Of a stretch of 64,000 nucleotides of DNA, positions 18,558 through 28,246 are shown piece after piece (position 1 is the first letter of the stretch; every line of letters begins with the position of its first letter). The notes under the pieces were generated by a model. That model ran no database searches and was not told where the DNA came from. It saw only the letters and a list, made by a program, of their open reading frames with translations. Source of the stretch: Paenibacillus apiarius (lineage in GTDB: Bacteria; Bacillota; Bacilli; Paenibacillales; Paenibacillaceae); contig NZ_JAFFHZ010000001.1 in assembly GCF_017052585.1 (NCBI RefSeq), positions 992,001-1,056,000 on the forward strand. Reading direction: 5' to 3'. Both the position numbers and the translations under genes were made by a program.

Positions 18558-19640
18558 CTATACGCTGTCATATAAGGCAATCTGACGCAAGCAGACCTGC
18601 TGCATGTCGCAGCCGGCTTTATAAGCGCGCACCCAGTCCGAAATATGCTGAACGGTTTGCTTTACATTCCATTTCGGATGCCAACCGAGCTCTGCCTTCG
18701 CTTTGGAACAATCCAACTTCAACATGTGCGCTTCGTGAACGTCGTCTTCATCCTCGATAATAATCGGTATATCGCTCCCCCATGCGGCGCACAGTGATTC
18801 GGCGATCGACAGAACCGTCTCGGAGCTGCTGTCGTCCGGACCGAAGTTCCAGCCCTGGGCATATGCCGCTCCATGCTCGTACAGTTTTTGCGCGAGTAGC
18901 AGATAGCCGCCGAGCGGTTCCAGTACATGCTGCCACGGGCGGACGGAATTCGGCCTGCGGAGGCGGATGGCTTCCCGCCGCAACAATGCGCGTACAACAT
19001 CGGGCACGAGCCGATCCTCGGCGAAGTCTCCTCCGCCGATGACGTTGCCCGCCCGGGCCGACGCCAAGGCAACGCCGTGCGAGCCATGACGATCCGGATG
19101 AAAGTAAGAGCTGCGGTATGCGGCGGTCACAAGTTCGCTGCACGCCTTGCTGTTCGAATACGGGTCATATCCTCCCAAGCGGTCTTGCTCGCGGTAGCCC
19201 CAGATCCATTCACGGTTGTCGTAGCATTTATCGGTCGTGACATTGATGCACGCTCTGACCGGTATTCCTTGATGAACGGCTGCACGCACTGCTTCCAGCA
19301 CATTGACCGTGCCCAGCACATTGACTTCATACGTTTCTGCCGGATGGACATATGAGGCGCGGACCAGCGGCTGGGCCGCCATATGAATGACAATGTCCGG
19401 CCGCGCCTCTACAAGAGCTTGGGTCACATCTTCCCGCGCCCGCACGTCTCCGGTTACGGAGCGGACAAGAGCGCCGATGCCGCAGCAAGCAAATAAACTG
19501 GGATCCGTCGGCGGCTGAAGCGCATATCCGGTAACACGCGCGCCGAGTCTGTGCAGCCACAGGCACAGCCATGAGCCCTTGAATCCCGTATGACCGGTCA
19601 CGAATACGTTTTTGCCCTTCCAGAAGGACTGATCACTCAC
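18558..19640 (-). CDS. rfbG: CDP-glucose 4,6-dehydratase
   Basis: RfbG converts CDP-glucose to CDP-4-keto-6-deoxyglucose with bound NAD. The motifs are FVTGHTGFKGSWLCLWL, IVIHMAAQPLVRASYVHP, NVTTDKCYDNREWIWGYREQDRLGG, DPYSNSKACSELV with the catalytic YxxxK, and ARAGNVIGGGDFAEDRLVPD. The start is GTG at 19640, just after GGGAGGGGAAAC; the longer frame upstream has no ribosome site. The 360-residue length is typical. Together with rfbF it gives the branch-point intermediate for CDP-linked deoxysugars. Confidence 0.94.
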   Translation of the reverse strand: MSDQSFWKGKNVFVTGHTGFKGSWLCLWLHRLGARVTGYALQPPTDPSLFACCGIGALVRSVTGDVRAREDVTQALVEARPDIVIHMAAQPLVRASYVHPAETYEVNVLGTVNVLEAVRAAVHQGIPVRACINVTTDKCYDNREWIWGYREQDRLGGYDPYSNSKACSELVTAAYRSSYFHPDRHGSHGVALASARAGNVIGGGDFAEDRLVPDVVRALLRREAIRLRRPNSVRPWQHVLEPLGGYLLLAQKLYEHGAAYAQGWNFGPDDSSSETVLSIAESLCAAWGSDIPIIIEDEDDVHEAHMLKLDCSKAKAELGWHPKWNVKQTVQHISDWVRAYKAGCDMQQVCLRQIALYDSV

Positions 19641-19684
19641 CGTTTCCCCTCCCCGCTTCCGTTCCAATCTCGCATATCCATTCT

Positions 19685-20641
19685 TTACTTGATATCCCCT
19701 TTGGATCTTTGTTCCCGATACCATTCAATCGTGCTCCTCAACCCGCTCGCCAAGTCGGTAGCCGCTTCGAAACCGAAGGCTTGCTTCGCCCGCCCGACAT
19801 CGAGCAACCGCCGCGGCTGTCCGTCCGGCTTGGCGGCATCCCAGACAATCGCTCCGGCATAACCCGTCAACGATTGAATGAGCGCGGCCAGCTCGCGAAT
19901 CGTAATTTCTTGACCGGTGCCGATATTAATCGGATCCGGTCCATCGTATAATACCGTTGCCTTCACAATCGCTTCCGCCGCATCCTCGACGTAAATAAAC
20001 TCGCGTGTCGCTGTGCCTGTTCCCCATAGCGTAATGCTCTCTTTTCCTTGCTCCATGGCGTCCACGCATTTGCGGATAATGGCCGGAATGACGTGGGATG
20101 TTTCCAAATCGAAATGATCTCCCGGTCCATACATGTTCACGGGAAGCAAATAGATAGAATTAAAACCATATTGTTCACGGTAGGCATGCGACTGCACCAG
20201 CATCATCTTCTTGGCCAACCCGTAAGGGGCATTCGTTTCTTCCGGATACCCGTTCCACAATTCGCTCTCTTGGAATGGAGCGGGCGTATGCTTCGGATAG
20301 GAGCAAATCGTCCCAATCGCCACAAGCTTCTCTACCTGGAACAGGCGCGATTGTTCGATAAGCTGAGTTCCCATAATAAGGTTGTCGTAAAAAAACTTGC
20401 CGGGATTTTTCTGATTAGCGCCGATCCCCCCGACAACGGCAGCCAAATGAATGATGATTTCAGGCGCGCAATCGTTCAGCATCTGAACAATGTCCTGCCC
20501 CTTCCGCAAATCATAGCTGGCGCTGCGTGGAACAAAGACGGATTTGCATCCATACTCCTCTAGTTTGCGGACGACATGTTTGCCCAAAAAGCCAGACCCG
20601 CCAGTCACCGCTATCCTTTTTTGCGCAAGAGCAAGATTCAC
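19685..20641 (-). CDS. fcl: GDP-L-fucose synthase-like epimerase/reductase
   Basis: The 318-residue SDR protein has [61 protein letters not shown], the catalytic [28 protein letters not shown] and [21 protein letters not shown]. This is the Fcl/WcaG pattern. The enzyme turns GDP-4-keto-6-deoxymannose into GDP-L-fucose. The upstream enzyme gmd is absent from the window, so its substrate must come from elsewhere in the genome, or the enzyme has drifted. The start is GTG at 20641 behind AAAGGA. It lies between rfbG and a GT2 gene in the same minus-strand run. Confidence 0.82.
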   Translation of the reverse strand: MNLALAQKRIAVTGGSGFLGKHVVRKLEEYGCKSVFVPRSASYDLRKGQDIVQMLNDCAPEIIIHLAAVVGGIGANQKNPGKFFYDNLIMGTQLIEQSRLFQVEKLVAIGTICSYPKHTPAPFQESELWNGYPEETNAPYGLAKKMMLVQSHAYREQYGFNSIYLLPVNMYGPGDHFDLETSHVIPAIIRKCVDAMEQGKESITLWGTGTATREFIYVEDAAEAIVKATVLYDGPDPINIGTGQEITIRELAALIQSLTGYAGAIVWDAAKPDGQPRRLLDVGRAKQAFGFEAATDLASGLRSTIEWYREQRSKGDIK

Positions 20642-20669
20642 CTGACATTCACATCCTTTAACGGGCCTC

Positions 20670-21914
20670 TTATAGCAACGGAACGGGATGCCGATTCGCC
20701 AGCACCCATCTGTTTGCTACATCCGCTCCCTTTTTTAAATGATGAAAAAATTCATATTCCTGCTGCGACAACGGAGCAATGAGATTAATTCTAAAGCTGA
20801 GCTGGCGGGCATCGTTGCTTCCGCCGCGTGCGGCAGGCACGAAGTGCTGGTCGGCGCTAATATCAATTGACGTTCTCGTGCTAACCGCATCGATCCGCAA
20901 GTCGATATAGAAGTTTCCATCCGCGACAGTCACCTTCTTCACCGGGATGCCGTTCACATGTACCGTAAGATGCAAATCCCCATGTATGCGTTGATAGGTT
21001 CCATGACAGAGCAGCCGTTTGCATGGTTGATCCGGTGTCGTTTCTATGGTTGCGCGGTAGTTGGGGGGAGCCCATCCATCCTCATACCGGTTGGTGTCGG
21101 CGATGCGTGGATAATGCCCGAAGAGCGGGTATTTTTTGACGAGTTCGGCCCACCACAGCAGACCGTTCTTGAAAAAATGGATGATAAGCTGGCATAAATA
21201 ATTGTTCGACACAGTGCCGTAATTTTTCATGCTTGCCGTCAATATTTCCGGCAAACCGACCTCCGTATAACCGACGACCGTCTTGCATGAGGAATGCATA
21301 CGCGAATTCGCCAGCAATTCGTCCATATACCCGATCGGATAATGCTTGGAAATACGCATCCACATGTCATAGTCCATGCAGAACTGCAACTGCTCGTCAA
21401 TGCCTCCCAAGCTGTCATACACTTCTTTGCGCACGAACGATGCCGGTTGGCATACGATGCAGCATTCGAATAACCGTTGCGATTGATAGGGCTCCACGTG
21501 ATACGGCTTCAGAAATCGGTTGGACTCGTCGGTATAGTTGCCTCTGCCGTATACCATCCCCAAATGGGGATTAGCCTGCAAGACATGTACCGCCTTTTCA
21601 ACCGCTTCCGGCAAATACGTGTCGTCCGAATTCAGCCATCCGATAATTTGGCCCTGCGCCAGTTGCAAACCTTTGTTGATCGCATGGGACTGCCCTCTGT
21701 CCGGTTCCGACACATAGCGGAAGCGGTGTCCGCAGCGGTAGCTGTATTCCTGCAATATAGCAACGGTCCCGTCGCTTGAGCTGCCATCGATTACGATATG
21801 CTCGATATTCGGATACGATTGTGACAATACGCTTTCTATCGTCTCGCGGATAAACGCCGCTTGGTTAAAGGAAGGCGTAACAATGCTTACCATGGGCAGA
21901 AGCGGATTGAGCAC
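20670..21914 (-). CDS. GT2 glycosyltransferase with a C-terminal beta-rich domain
   Basis: The 414-residue protein starts with a GT2 domain ([74 protein letters not shown]). From about residue 285 it carries a beta-rich extension ([34 protein letters not shown]) that looks like a carbohydrate-binding or accessory fold. The start is GTG at 21914 with GGAGG 9 bases upstream. It is separated from the next minus-strand gene by about 340 bases, so it may begin its own transcript with fcl and the rfb genes. Confidence 0.8.
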   Translation of the reverse strand: MLNPLLPMVSIVTPSFNQAAFIRETIESVLSQSYPNIEHIVIDGSSSDGTVAILQEYSYRCGHRFRYVSEPDRGQSHAINKGLQLAQGQIIGWLNSDDTYLPEAVEKAVHVLQANPHLGMVYGRGNYTDESNRFLKPYHVEPYQSQRLFECCIVCQPASFVRKEVYDSLGGIDEQLQFCMDYDMWMRISKHYPIGYMDELLANSRMHSSCKTVVGYTEVGLPEILTASMKNYGTVSNNYLCQLIIHFFKNGLLWWAELVKKYPLFGHYPRIADTNRYEDGWAPPNYRATIETTPDQPCKRLLCHGTYQRIHGDLHLTVHVNGIPVKKVTVADGNFYIDLRIDAVSTRTSIDISADQHFVPAARGGSNDARQLSFRINLIAPLSQQEYEFFHHLKKGADVANRWVLANRHPVPLL

Positions 21915-22249
21915 CGGTCATAACCTCCAAACGATGTGTCGTTGTTTCTGAGTTGTTGAAACGTTATATATATATGAAATCTGGATGATTCTGCCACGGC
22001 AAGCATATACAGGCTCATTGAAAGTTCGTAATTTAGGGAAGACGCGTTCTCGTTCCATGGACTCCGTCATGTCACCCGAATCATATGTACGCGTGCTGCA
22101 TGAATGCGGCGCCAACGTCATACTCGAGGCGGAGCCATTCCGTGACCCGGCATCAAGTCGCCGTAGCGGGCCAAATCCTCATGCAGCACGGTCTAGCATT
22201 ACTTTCCAAGAAGAATGCCCGGAAATGGAGTCCGCACGGAGCGCAACCT
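21915..22249. other. Gap without a supported gene between GT2 and DUF1796 genes
   Basis: This 335-base stretch includes a short AT run (21965-21975) that could hold the promoter of the GT2-fcl-rfb run. On the plus strand several short frames stay open (for instance PESYVRVLHECGANVILEAE) but no start with a ribosome site and no family match is visible. It could be decayed coding sequence. Confidence 0.3.
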
Positions 22250-22879
22250 TCAATCAGCCCGGTAATGAATGCCCGCAAAGACTGCGTTCCAGAGTTCATC
22301 GCTCTGGGCATCCCATTCGGCAGGAATTTCCAAGGCGCAGGTATGTGCTAACGGCCATCCGCTTTCCACGATCTGATAAGCGGATCCGGGATTGACGACC
22401 AGAAGGGTAAACTGATGCTGGACGATGGAAGCCAAAGCGGCCTCCAATTCGATCGTTTCTTCATAAGTCGCATTCAACCGAAAGAAAAATATCCACTCGC
22501 ACCGCTCCACTTTGTCGAGAAACCGGGTGATGCGGCGCTGCAGCGTTTCTTGAAAAAGCGGATATTTTGCATGAATCCCTTCTGCTCCTTCTGAACACAG
22601 GAAATCATGTACCGACTGCATGCCGTAAATGCAATCGCGCACCGAAAAGTTGTGACCGTTGAATACCGTCCCATCCACCACAATATTGGCGGGATGCATA
22701 AAATGAGCGAACCGATTGCGCAGCAGCGTGCACAACCCCGGAACAGAATTAGAGTACATCCAATCAATAACGCCACTGTAAGGACGCAGTCCATACCGCT
22801 CCATACGCTGGGACGGGTAGCAATTCGATCCGAGACTGTATACAGCGTCATAAGTCCGTTTGATTTCAGACAAGCGCAT
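22250..22879 (-). CDS. DUF1796 putative cysteine-peptidase-like protein
   Basis: The 209-residue protein opens with TYDAVYSLGSNCYPSQRMERYGLRPYSGVIDWM, the N-terminal signature of the DUF1796 family (sometimes called putative papain-like peptidases), with the family's conserved SLGSNC cysteine. An HNF-type histidine follows, then a long helical segment and LLVVNPGS near the end. GGGGAG lies 5 bases before the second of two adjacent ATGs. DUF1796 proteins often occur in surface polysaccharide loci, but no reaction is established to my knowledge. It sits between two GT2-type genes in the minus-strand run. Confidence 0.7.
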   Translation of the reverse strand: MRLSEIKRTYDAVYSLGSNCYPSQRMERYGLRPYSGVIDWMYSNSVPGLCTLLRNRFAHFMHPANIVVDGTVFNGHNFSVRDCIYGMQSVHDFLCSEGAEGIHAKYPLFQETLQRRITRFLDKVERCEWIFFFRLNATYEETIELEAALASIVQHQFTLLVVNPGSAYQIVESGWPLAHTCALEIPAEWDAQSDELWNAVFAGIHYRAD

Positions 22880-22894
22880 CATATCTCCCCTTCC

Positions 22895-23545
22895 TTACGG
22901 CAGATTGAACGGTGTCAAATACGTTTCCTGCGCCATCTTGCCGCCCCACTTCAGCTCATAATACCGTTCATAGAGCGGCCACGTCGTATCAACGATAAAG
23001 TTGAACCGCGAATCCGACTTTCTGGTCGAGCTTCCGTGATGCTCTACTGGCAGTCCTGTAAACACTTCATCATAGCCTGCCAGCCTTAGTCTGCGGTGAT
23101 AATCGATATCGGCGAAATAGCTGCTGAATATCGTATCCCAAGGTCCTGCGGCCCGCACTGCCTCCATGTTGTAAGCAGCCAGCGCGTCGAAGTTCGTCAA
23201 GGCCAGCCCCCACTTGCGCCCGCTGCTCAGCAGATCCTCCAGCACTCCAAGAAACGCCTCCGGCGTGCCCGGATGCGCCTCAGCGTCGTTATGCATATAA
23301 AACACCGCATCGGCTTCGCGTTCGGCAGCCACCCGTTGGAACCAGTTCATGGATTGGGTAAACGTAAGCGGGACGGGCGGTTCATATACGGTCACGCTCC
23401 GCGACAGGCCGGTATCGTGCTTCAGCTCGCGCTCCGCCGAATTATCGAGCACGAATGTATTCCCCCAATACGGACGGATACTATCGATGGCCCGGTATAA
23501 CAAGTCCTTGCGGTTGACATACGGAATTCCCACGATGTAACGCAT
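22895..23545 (-). CDS. Small GT2-like glycosyltransferase
   Basis: The 216-residue protein starts MRYIVGIPYVNRKDLLYRAIDSI, has NTFVLDNSAER for the nucleotide site, AVFYMHNDAEAHPGTP at the metal-site position, and TIFSSYFADIDYHRRLRLAGYDEVF near the end. This is a compact GT2 core without a C-terminal extension. The start is ATG at 23545 (AAAGGAG upstream), not the longer frame. It is 50 bases downstream of the 791-residue fusion gene and in the same run. Confidence 0.78.
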   Translation of the reverse strand: MRYIVGIPYVNRKDLLYRAIDSIRPYWGNTFVLDNSAERELKHDTGLSRSVTVYEPPVPLTFTQSMNWFQRVAAEREADAVFYMHNDAEAHPGTPEAFLGVLEDLLSSGRKWGLALTNFDALAAYNMEAVRAAGPWDTIFSSYFADIDYHRRLRLAGYDEVFTGLPVEHHGSSTRKSDSRFNFIVDTTWPLYERYYELKWGGKMAQETYLTPFNLP

Positions 23546-23596
23546 GCTGACCACTCCTTTTCGATTGCGCACTTTTTAAGAGGATGTTCATGGAGT

Positions 23597-25972
23597 TCAT
23601 ATATGCTGCACACGGTCCGCAATCCGCTTGGCGGCATTCGCCCACGTCCATTGTGACAGCACCTGCTGCGAAATCCCCTGACTGCGCTCTTTGACCGCCT
23701 CTCGGTTGTCATATACATAGCGCATAATATGTGCCAAATGCTCATAGTCCGGCTCCGCCCATTGGAAGTTGGTATAATACGGGCACTTGGCCACTGCCGG
23801 CACCAACCGTTTTACACGGACGGGGAATCCAGTCTGTTCGTTCAAGAAGTCACGCTGCGCGCTCCAATCGGTCGCTATTACCGGGATGCCGCACGCCATC
23901 GCCTCCAATAGCGGCATGCCCCAGCCTTCTCCTCTGGTCGGCAGTACGAAACAATCGGCGGAACGGTACATGCTGCCAAGCAAATAAGCAGGAATCGTCT
24001 GGTTATAGACAATCAATATTTTGGATTCGACATGTTTTAAATTCAATTTGCGGATTTCCGCACGCACATCGATGTCCGGATCTTTATTCGTAATTTTGCA
24101 TACAAGCAGCACATCGTCATGAACGAACTCATTTGCGAATGTGCGCAGCATTTCCGCCGGCGCTTTTCGTTCGCCCCATTCAAACACGCTCAAAAACGTA
24201 TATTTTTCCGAAAAGCGAAACGATTGTATCCCCGGATTGAAATAATTCGGATCGATGCCTAACGGCACGATATGGATCGGCACGCGGACGCCGCTATTGC
24301 GGAATGTCTCAACGTTAAAACTGGACGGAACCCATATTTCGTCCATTCTATTGCACTGCCGCACCCATTCCTCCGGCAAGCCGTCAACCTCCAGCATCGT
24401 ATAGCCGACTTTGTATTTTCCTTCATTTTTAAAGAAAACGTCTCCTTGGCCATAGACGACTTCCGGAGCAGACGAATCTCGTGCGCGCATGCTGAACACA
24501 TTGATGCGGTAATCGTCGCTCATCTGCGGCTCCACCGTCTGGAACGGAGTTCCCGGGCCATAGACGTACCGGTAATGCATTTTAACGCGAAGCTCGTCGA
24601 GCGCTGTCATCATATTTCTTGAAGAGTTGGCATAACCGCTTGATAAATTCGCAATGGAATGCCAGTTCAACTTGTGAGTGTACTGCTCCTCCAGATAGCT
24701 GGCCCATTTGTCGCGGAATATGCTCTGCGACTGCATGAACAATTGATTAAAATCGACGTTGTTCACTTTGGTCGTCGCATTCTGCGAATGAATGAGCGTT
24801 ACCCTTCCGTCATAGACGACCCGGTATCCGTCCGCAATCGCTCTAAGGCAATAGTCAGTATCTTCAAAATAAGCAAAATAATCGGGATCCAGCGTTCCGA
24901 TGGCATCAAGCAGTTCCCGCTTCAAATAAGCGCACGCAAATACAACCCCTTGCACATCCCGTACACCCTCATACTGATTGATATCCGTTTCCAGCCCGCC
25001 AAGCTGCTGGCCCCAGCATGTTTCCGCGTAGATATACGTTCCCGCATGCTGCAGCTTCGCATCGTCCCCCCGCAATCTGCAGCCGACAATTCCGATGTCC
25101 CGGGCGGAATAGGCTGTCTCCTGCAGCCTCTCAATCCAATCAGCCTGCGGTGCGACAATATCGTTGTTCAGCAGTATAATGTCGCTGTCCGGATCGCATT
25201 GCGCAATCGCCAGATTATTTCCGGCCGTAAATCCGCTGTTCCGCCCATGTTCAATCAGCTTTACCCACTGAATCTCCCGCAAATAGGGCAGAGTCTCATC
25301 CGTGCTGCCATTATCGAGGACCACGACGTCGACCAGATCGTTATCCGCCAGGCGGGCAAGGGATGAAATACATTGCTTCGTATGCCTCAGACCGTTCCAG
25401 GTCAAGATGACGACAGAAACCTTGCGCTTCAGTGGCGGCGCGGCGGGATGACGGCTTTCCTCCTTCTCCGGCGCAGCCTCATCAATTTCGAACTCGCCGA
25501 ATTCGAACGGCCCGTTCATTCTTGGCATTTGGGGCGAAGCCAACAGCTGCTGGCATTCCGGCGACACAAGCACACCCAAAATGATCGAGAGACGTGACCT
25601 TCCGTTGCGCAGCAAGTTCGCATAATGAGGCACGGCCTCATGCTCCACGTCCCGGCACAGCAGCTCGGCGTACAGTTCATGAACGAAGGAAGCGGAATCG
25701 ATGGTCAACAAGGTATAGATACGGTGATAAATGCGGGGAGTGACGCCCTGCAGACCGCCAGCGCCTTCCTTGGCGTATGTCTGCTTTAATTCCCTGCTCC
25801 GCAAGAAGTTGACCGCAATCGATAACTTCGTATGTCCGGAGCGAAGCAGCCCCGCAAAATGGCTCACGCCGACAATCTCCGGTTCTTTATTCAGCAGTTG
25901 TCTGTACAATTCCGTAACATAGGCTTCCTCTTCCAATCGGAACATCTGGTGTAGCTTTTGGATGATGTTCAA
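23597..25972 (-). CDS. DUF4214 x2 - GT2 - GT4 fusion glycosyltransferase
   Basis: This 791-residue protein joins four modules. Two DUF4214 repeats come first (VTELYRQLLNKEPEIVGVSH at about 14-60, VHELYAELLCRDVEHEAVPH at about 90-145). A GT2 domain follows from about 185 (VSVVILTWNGLRHTKQCI, VVVLDNGSTDETLPYL, IILLNNDIVAPQADWIE, FAYFEDTDYCLRAIADGY). A GT4 domain occupies the end (MDEIWVPSSFNVETFRNSGV, FLSVFEWGERKAPAEML, VLPTRGEGWGMPLLEAMACG). I chose TTG at 25972, with GGAGGG 7 bases upstream; the ATG at 26053 lacks a ribosome site. Two active sites suggest addition of two consecutive sugars. Confidence 0.82.
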   Translation of the reverse strand: MNIIQKLHQMFRLEEEAYVTELYRQLLNKEPEIVGVSHFAGLLRSGHTKLSIAVNFLRSRELKQTYAKEGAGGLQGVTPRIYHRIYTLLTIDSASFVHELYAELLCRDVEHEAVPHYANLLRNGRSRLSIILGVLVSPECQQLLASPQMPRMNGPFEFGEFEIDEAAPEKEESRHPAAPPLKRKVSVVILTWNGLRHTKQCISSLARLADNDLVDVVVLDNGSTDETLPYLREIQWVKLIEHGRNSGFTAGNNLAIAQCDPDSDIILLNNDIVAPQADWIERLQETAYSARDIGIVGCRLRGDDAKLQHAGTYIYAETCWGQQLGGLETDINQYEGVRDVQGVVFACAYLKRELLDAIGTLDPDYFAYFEDTDYCLRAIADGYRVVYDGRVTLIHSQNATTKVNNVDFNQLFMQSQSIFRDKWASYLEEQYTHKLNWHSIANLSSGYANSSRNMMTALDELRVKMHYRYVYGPGTPFQTVEPQMSDDYRINVFSMRARDSSAPEVVYGQGDVFFKNEGKYKVGYTMLEVDGLPEEWVRQCNRMDEIWVPSSFNVETFRNSGVRVPIHIVPLGIDPNYFNPGIQSFRFSEKYTFLSVFEWGERKAPAEMLRTFANEFVHDDVLLVCKITNKDPDIDVRAEIRKLNLKHVESKILIVYNQTIPAYLLGSMYRSADCFVLPTRGEGWGMPLLEAMACGIPVIATDWSAQRDFLNEQTGFPVRVKRLVPAVAKCPYYTNFQWAEPDYEHLAHIMRYVYDNREAVKERSQGISQQVLSQWTWANAAKRIADRVQHI

Positions 25973-26174
25973 TATCGATCCCTCCAACACACTGCGGATG
26001 ATACGGTCATTTGGATCCAGTGTATTAGCACAGCCATTGCTTTGCCTGTGCATTTGACCGTGGCGGGCGCTTTATCGCGCAAACTAAATGCAAGAATAGC
26101 CGCAATCCATCCTAATCCGTTCAAGCGCTGAATAAAATGATATCAATGGAAGATCAAGCAGGAGGCGGTTGAAA

Positions 26175-27626
26175 ATGGAACGCCGGTATTTGGTGGCGAA
26201 CGACTATCATATGTCTATCGTTAAGCCTGCGGACCGCGGGCTTGTTATAGAAACATTGGATCATGCATGGAAAGAGAGCCGCGAGGAATTTGTGCTTGAA
26301 TATGCGGACCGTCTATACGACATCTGTCAGGACGACAAGCAGTATGTTCATATCGTGTATGCAGATTGCTTTCAACAGCTCGTGCATGCCCGGATTGCCC
26401 CTCACGACAGCACGGTGATCAAATGCAAACTGGACGGCGATTTCACGGAGCTTGCCGATCTGAAGATCGCATGCTGCGCCAATCGGCTTCATCTCGCGCT
26501 TCGTTTCCCCGGCCGCATCGATCATCTTGCGCTGTCCGGCATCCACTGGACGAAGCTCGGATCGACCGTGACCGAGCTGCCTGTCCGCTCGATTCAGCTT
26601 GTGACGGACGGGAACTCGCTCTGGCTTGCAGGCTGCATGATGCAGCAAGCCTGCATCTGGAGCTTCGATCAGGCTGCGGGAACGTGGAGCTTGCTTGACA
26701 GCATGTTCCACTTGCCGCACACGGATGCGCAAGGGCCTGTCTTCATTCAGGTCTTACCCGATTGGAACGGCCATCTGCACGTGATGCTGATTCATTTTCT
26801 TCACGGAAAGCTCTCCTTTCATTCCTGCGCTGCACCCGAAGAATCGGAATCGGCCAAGGCGGCGGAGGGCAGCATCGCCATTCCTCCCGCTAGGGTGGAA
26901 TGTGCGGTCTGCGCCGTGGAACGTGAACGACTCCGCTTTTTTTGGCTTGCAGAGGAGAGCATCTATCGCATTGACTACCATATTGCCTGCGGTGCGTGGG
27001 GAGGTCTCGATACGGTCCCTGCATCCCATCCGGTTGCATGGCACATCATATCCGCTCTGAAGACCGGCAGCGGCGCGGCGCCGTATTGGCTGTCTGACAG
27101 CAATCATATCGGCAGCTTGTTTCAGTTGAGCGGTTGGGGCGTTGAATCATACCGGGCTGCCAGGAATTTCGGGCAAAGCCTGCGTTTCGCCCATCGTGCG
27201 ATCGCCACCGCCGATTCATTGACGAGACGCCGCAATCAGTTGCATGAAGAACGAGAACGACTGGAGCAGACACTACAGTGCTGGCAGCAGAGAAAATCAA
27301 CTCTGGAGCAGCGGCTGTCCGTGCTTGAAGAGGAAAAAAACATCCGCCGCGCGCTGCATGTTACTACAGTGGCCGATAAGCTGCTTGCAAAGATGCAGGC
27401 CCCCGCTCTGCAGCCTGAAGCCGCACTTGTGAAGGAACAGGAGCCCGGCAAAAATGAGGTGCAAGAGCTCAACCATACTCATATTGCGGAGACCCTCTAT
27501 GAATCCGCTCCAGTTCCCGCACTGTCAACTGTTTACTATCCCGCACGGTATGAAGACGCAACCCAAGCATCAAGCTTCAAAATCAAAGTGGCCGATCTCT
27601 TATCCAAAATGACAAAAATCAGGTAA
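26175..27626 (+). CDS. Propeller-like protein with C-terminal coiled coil, function unknown
   Basis: I do not recognise a named family. The 483-residue protein has repeated strand-rich segments of about 45-50 residues up to about residue 340 (for example GNSLWLAGCMMQQACIWSFDQ, NGHLHVMLIHFLHGKLSFHS, RLRFFWLAEESIYRIDYH), as in a beta-propeller or sialidase-like fold. A long coiled coil follows (RRRNQLHEERERLEQTL to EEKNIRR, about 345-390), then a loose tail. No signal peptide is seen. GGAGG lies 9 bases before ATG 26175. It shares its plan with the protein at 35919-37211. A structural surface or spore protein is plausible. Confidence 0.6.
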   Translation: MERRYLVANDYHMSIVKPADRGLVIETLDHAWKESREEFVLEYADRLYDICQDDKQYVHIVYADCFQQLVHARIAPHDSTVIKCKLDGDFTELADLKIACCANRLHLALRFPGRIDHLALSGIHWTKLGSTVTELPVRSIQLVTDGNSLWLAGCMMQQACIWSFDQAAGTWSLLDSMFHLPHTDAQGPVFIQVLPDWNGHLHVMLIHFLHGKLSFHSCAAPEESESAKAAEGSIAIPPARVECAVCAVERERLRFFWLAEESIYRIDYHIACGAWGGLDTVPASHPVAWHIISALKTGSGAAPYWLSDSNHIGSLFQLSGWGVESYRAARNFGQSLRFAHRAIATADSLTRRRNQLHEERERLEQTLQCWQQRKSTLEQRLSVLEEEKNIRRALHVTTVADKLLAKMQAPALQPEAALVKEQEPGKNEVQELNHTHIAETLYESAPVPALSTVYYPARYEDATQASSFKIKVADLLSKMTKIR

Positions 27627-27642
27627 CTGCGAGGTGATGACC

Positions 27643-28131
27643 ATGAATCACTCCCCTGCTTCGGTGTCAGTCGAATGCTTGCTCCAATCTGCGGCCGATA
27701 TCGATGTAACCATGAGGCGCGTAACCTTGTTCGTGAACGTGCTGTTCCGCAATACGGGACAACAGCCAATTGCGCACCCCCGCATCGTGATTGCTGTTTC
27801 CCCAGAGCGCGCTTGCGAGATAAGCGGAAAGATCCTGTCTCCCCAATTGATTCAAACGCTTGCCGTCTATGTAAAGGGCGGCAGGCAATCCGGATGGAAA
27901 TTCACCGATGATAATTGGTTTCGGTCCGGCAAAGCGAGCGGAGAGTATCACATCGAAGCGATTGAACCTCTAACGCTGTCTCCGGGCGGCGGATGGACTG
28001 AAATGAAAGATTTGCAAATCGAATGTGATCTGGACAAACTGGCAAAGCCCTTGACGGTGAACGCTTTTATTATGGCGCAAGACACCCGCTTTTCCGCCCT
28101 CAATTCCATCTGTATCAGCATAAGCGCATAA
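27643..28131 (+). CDS. Small beta-rich protein of unknown function
   Basis: The 162-residue protein is rich in alternating hydrophobic strands (VTLFVNVLFRNTGQQPIAHPRIVIAV, LTLSPGGGWTEMKDLQIECD) and has no signal peptide or membrane segment. The N-terminal strand pattern, F-x-x-RN-x4-QP, resembles that of the Cys/His repeat protein at 31487 ([20 protein letters not shown]), which hints at a shared beta-sandwich module. GAGGTG lies 6 bases before ATG 27643. It follows the propeller-like gene by 16 bases, so they are probably cotranscribed. Confidence 0.6.
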   Translation: MNHSPASVSVECLLQSAADIDVTMRRVTLFVNVLFRNTGQQPIAHPRIVIAVSPERACEISGKILSPQLIQTLAVYVKGGRQSGWKFTDDNWFRSGKASGEYHIEAIEPLTLSPGGGWTEMKDLQIECDLDKLAKPLTVNAFIMAQDTRFSALNSICISISA

Positions 28132-28246
28132 ATTGTGCGATTGACCATACAACTTCCTTTCTTCCGATGAATACAGTAAATAACGGATAACAGGCATTAC
28201 ACCATATGTGGGCAGCATACGACACAATGTAATAAGGAGTGAAGAA

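Noticed and set aside
16823-19640. CDP-abequose or tyvelose pathway
   Set aside because: The CDP-4-keto-6-deoxyglucose 3-dehydrase gene (rfbH) is not in the window, so only CDP-6-deoxyhexose formation is supported.
21985-22395. Plus-strand frame with methyltransferase-like text
   Set aside because: It overlaps the 3' end of the DUF1796 gene, lacks a ribosome site, and the resemblance is limited to a few residues.
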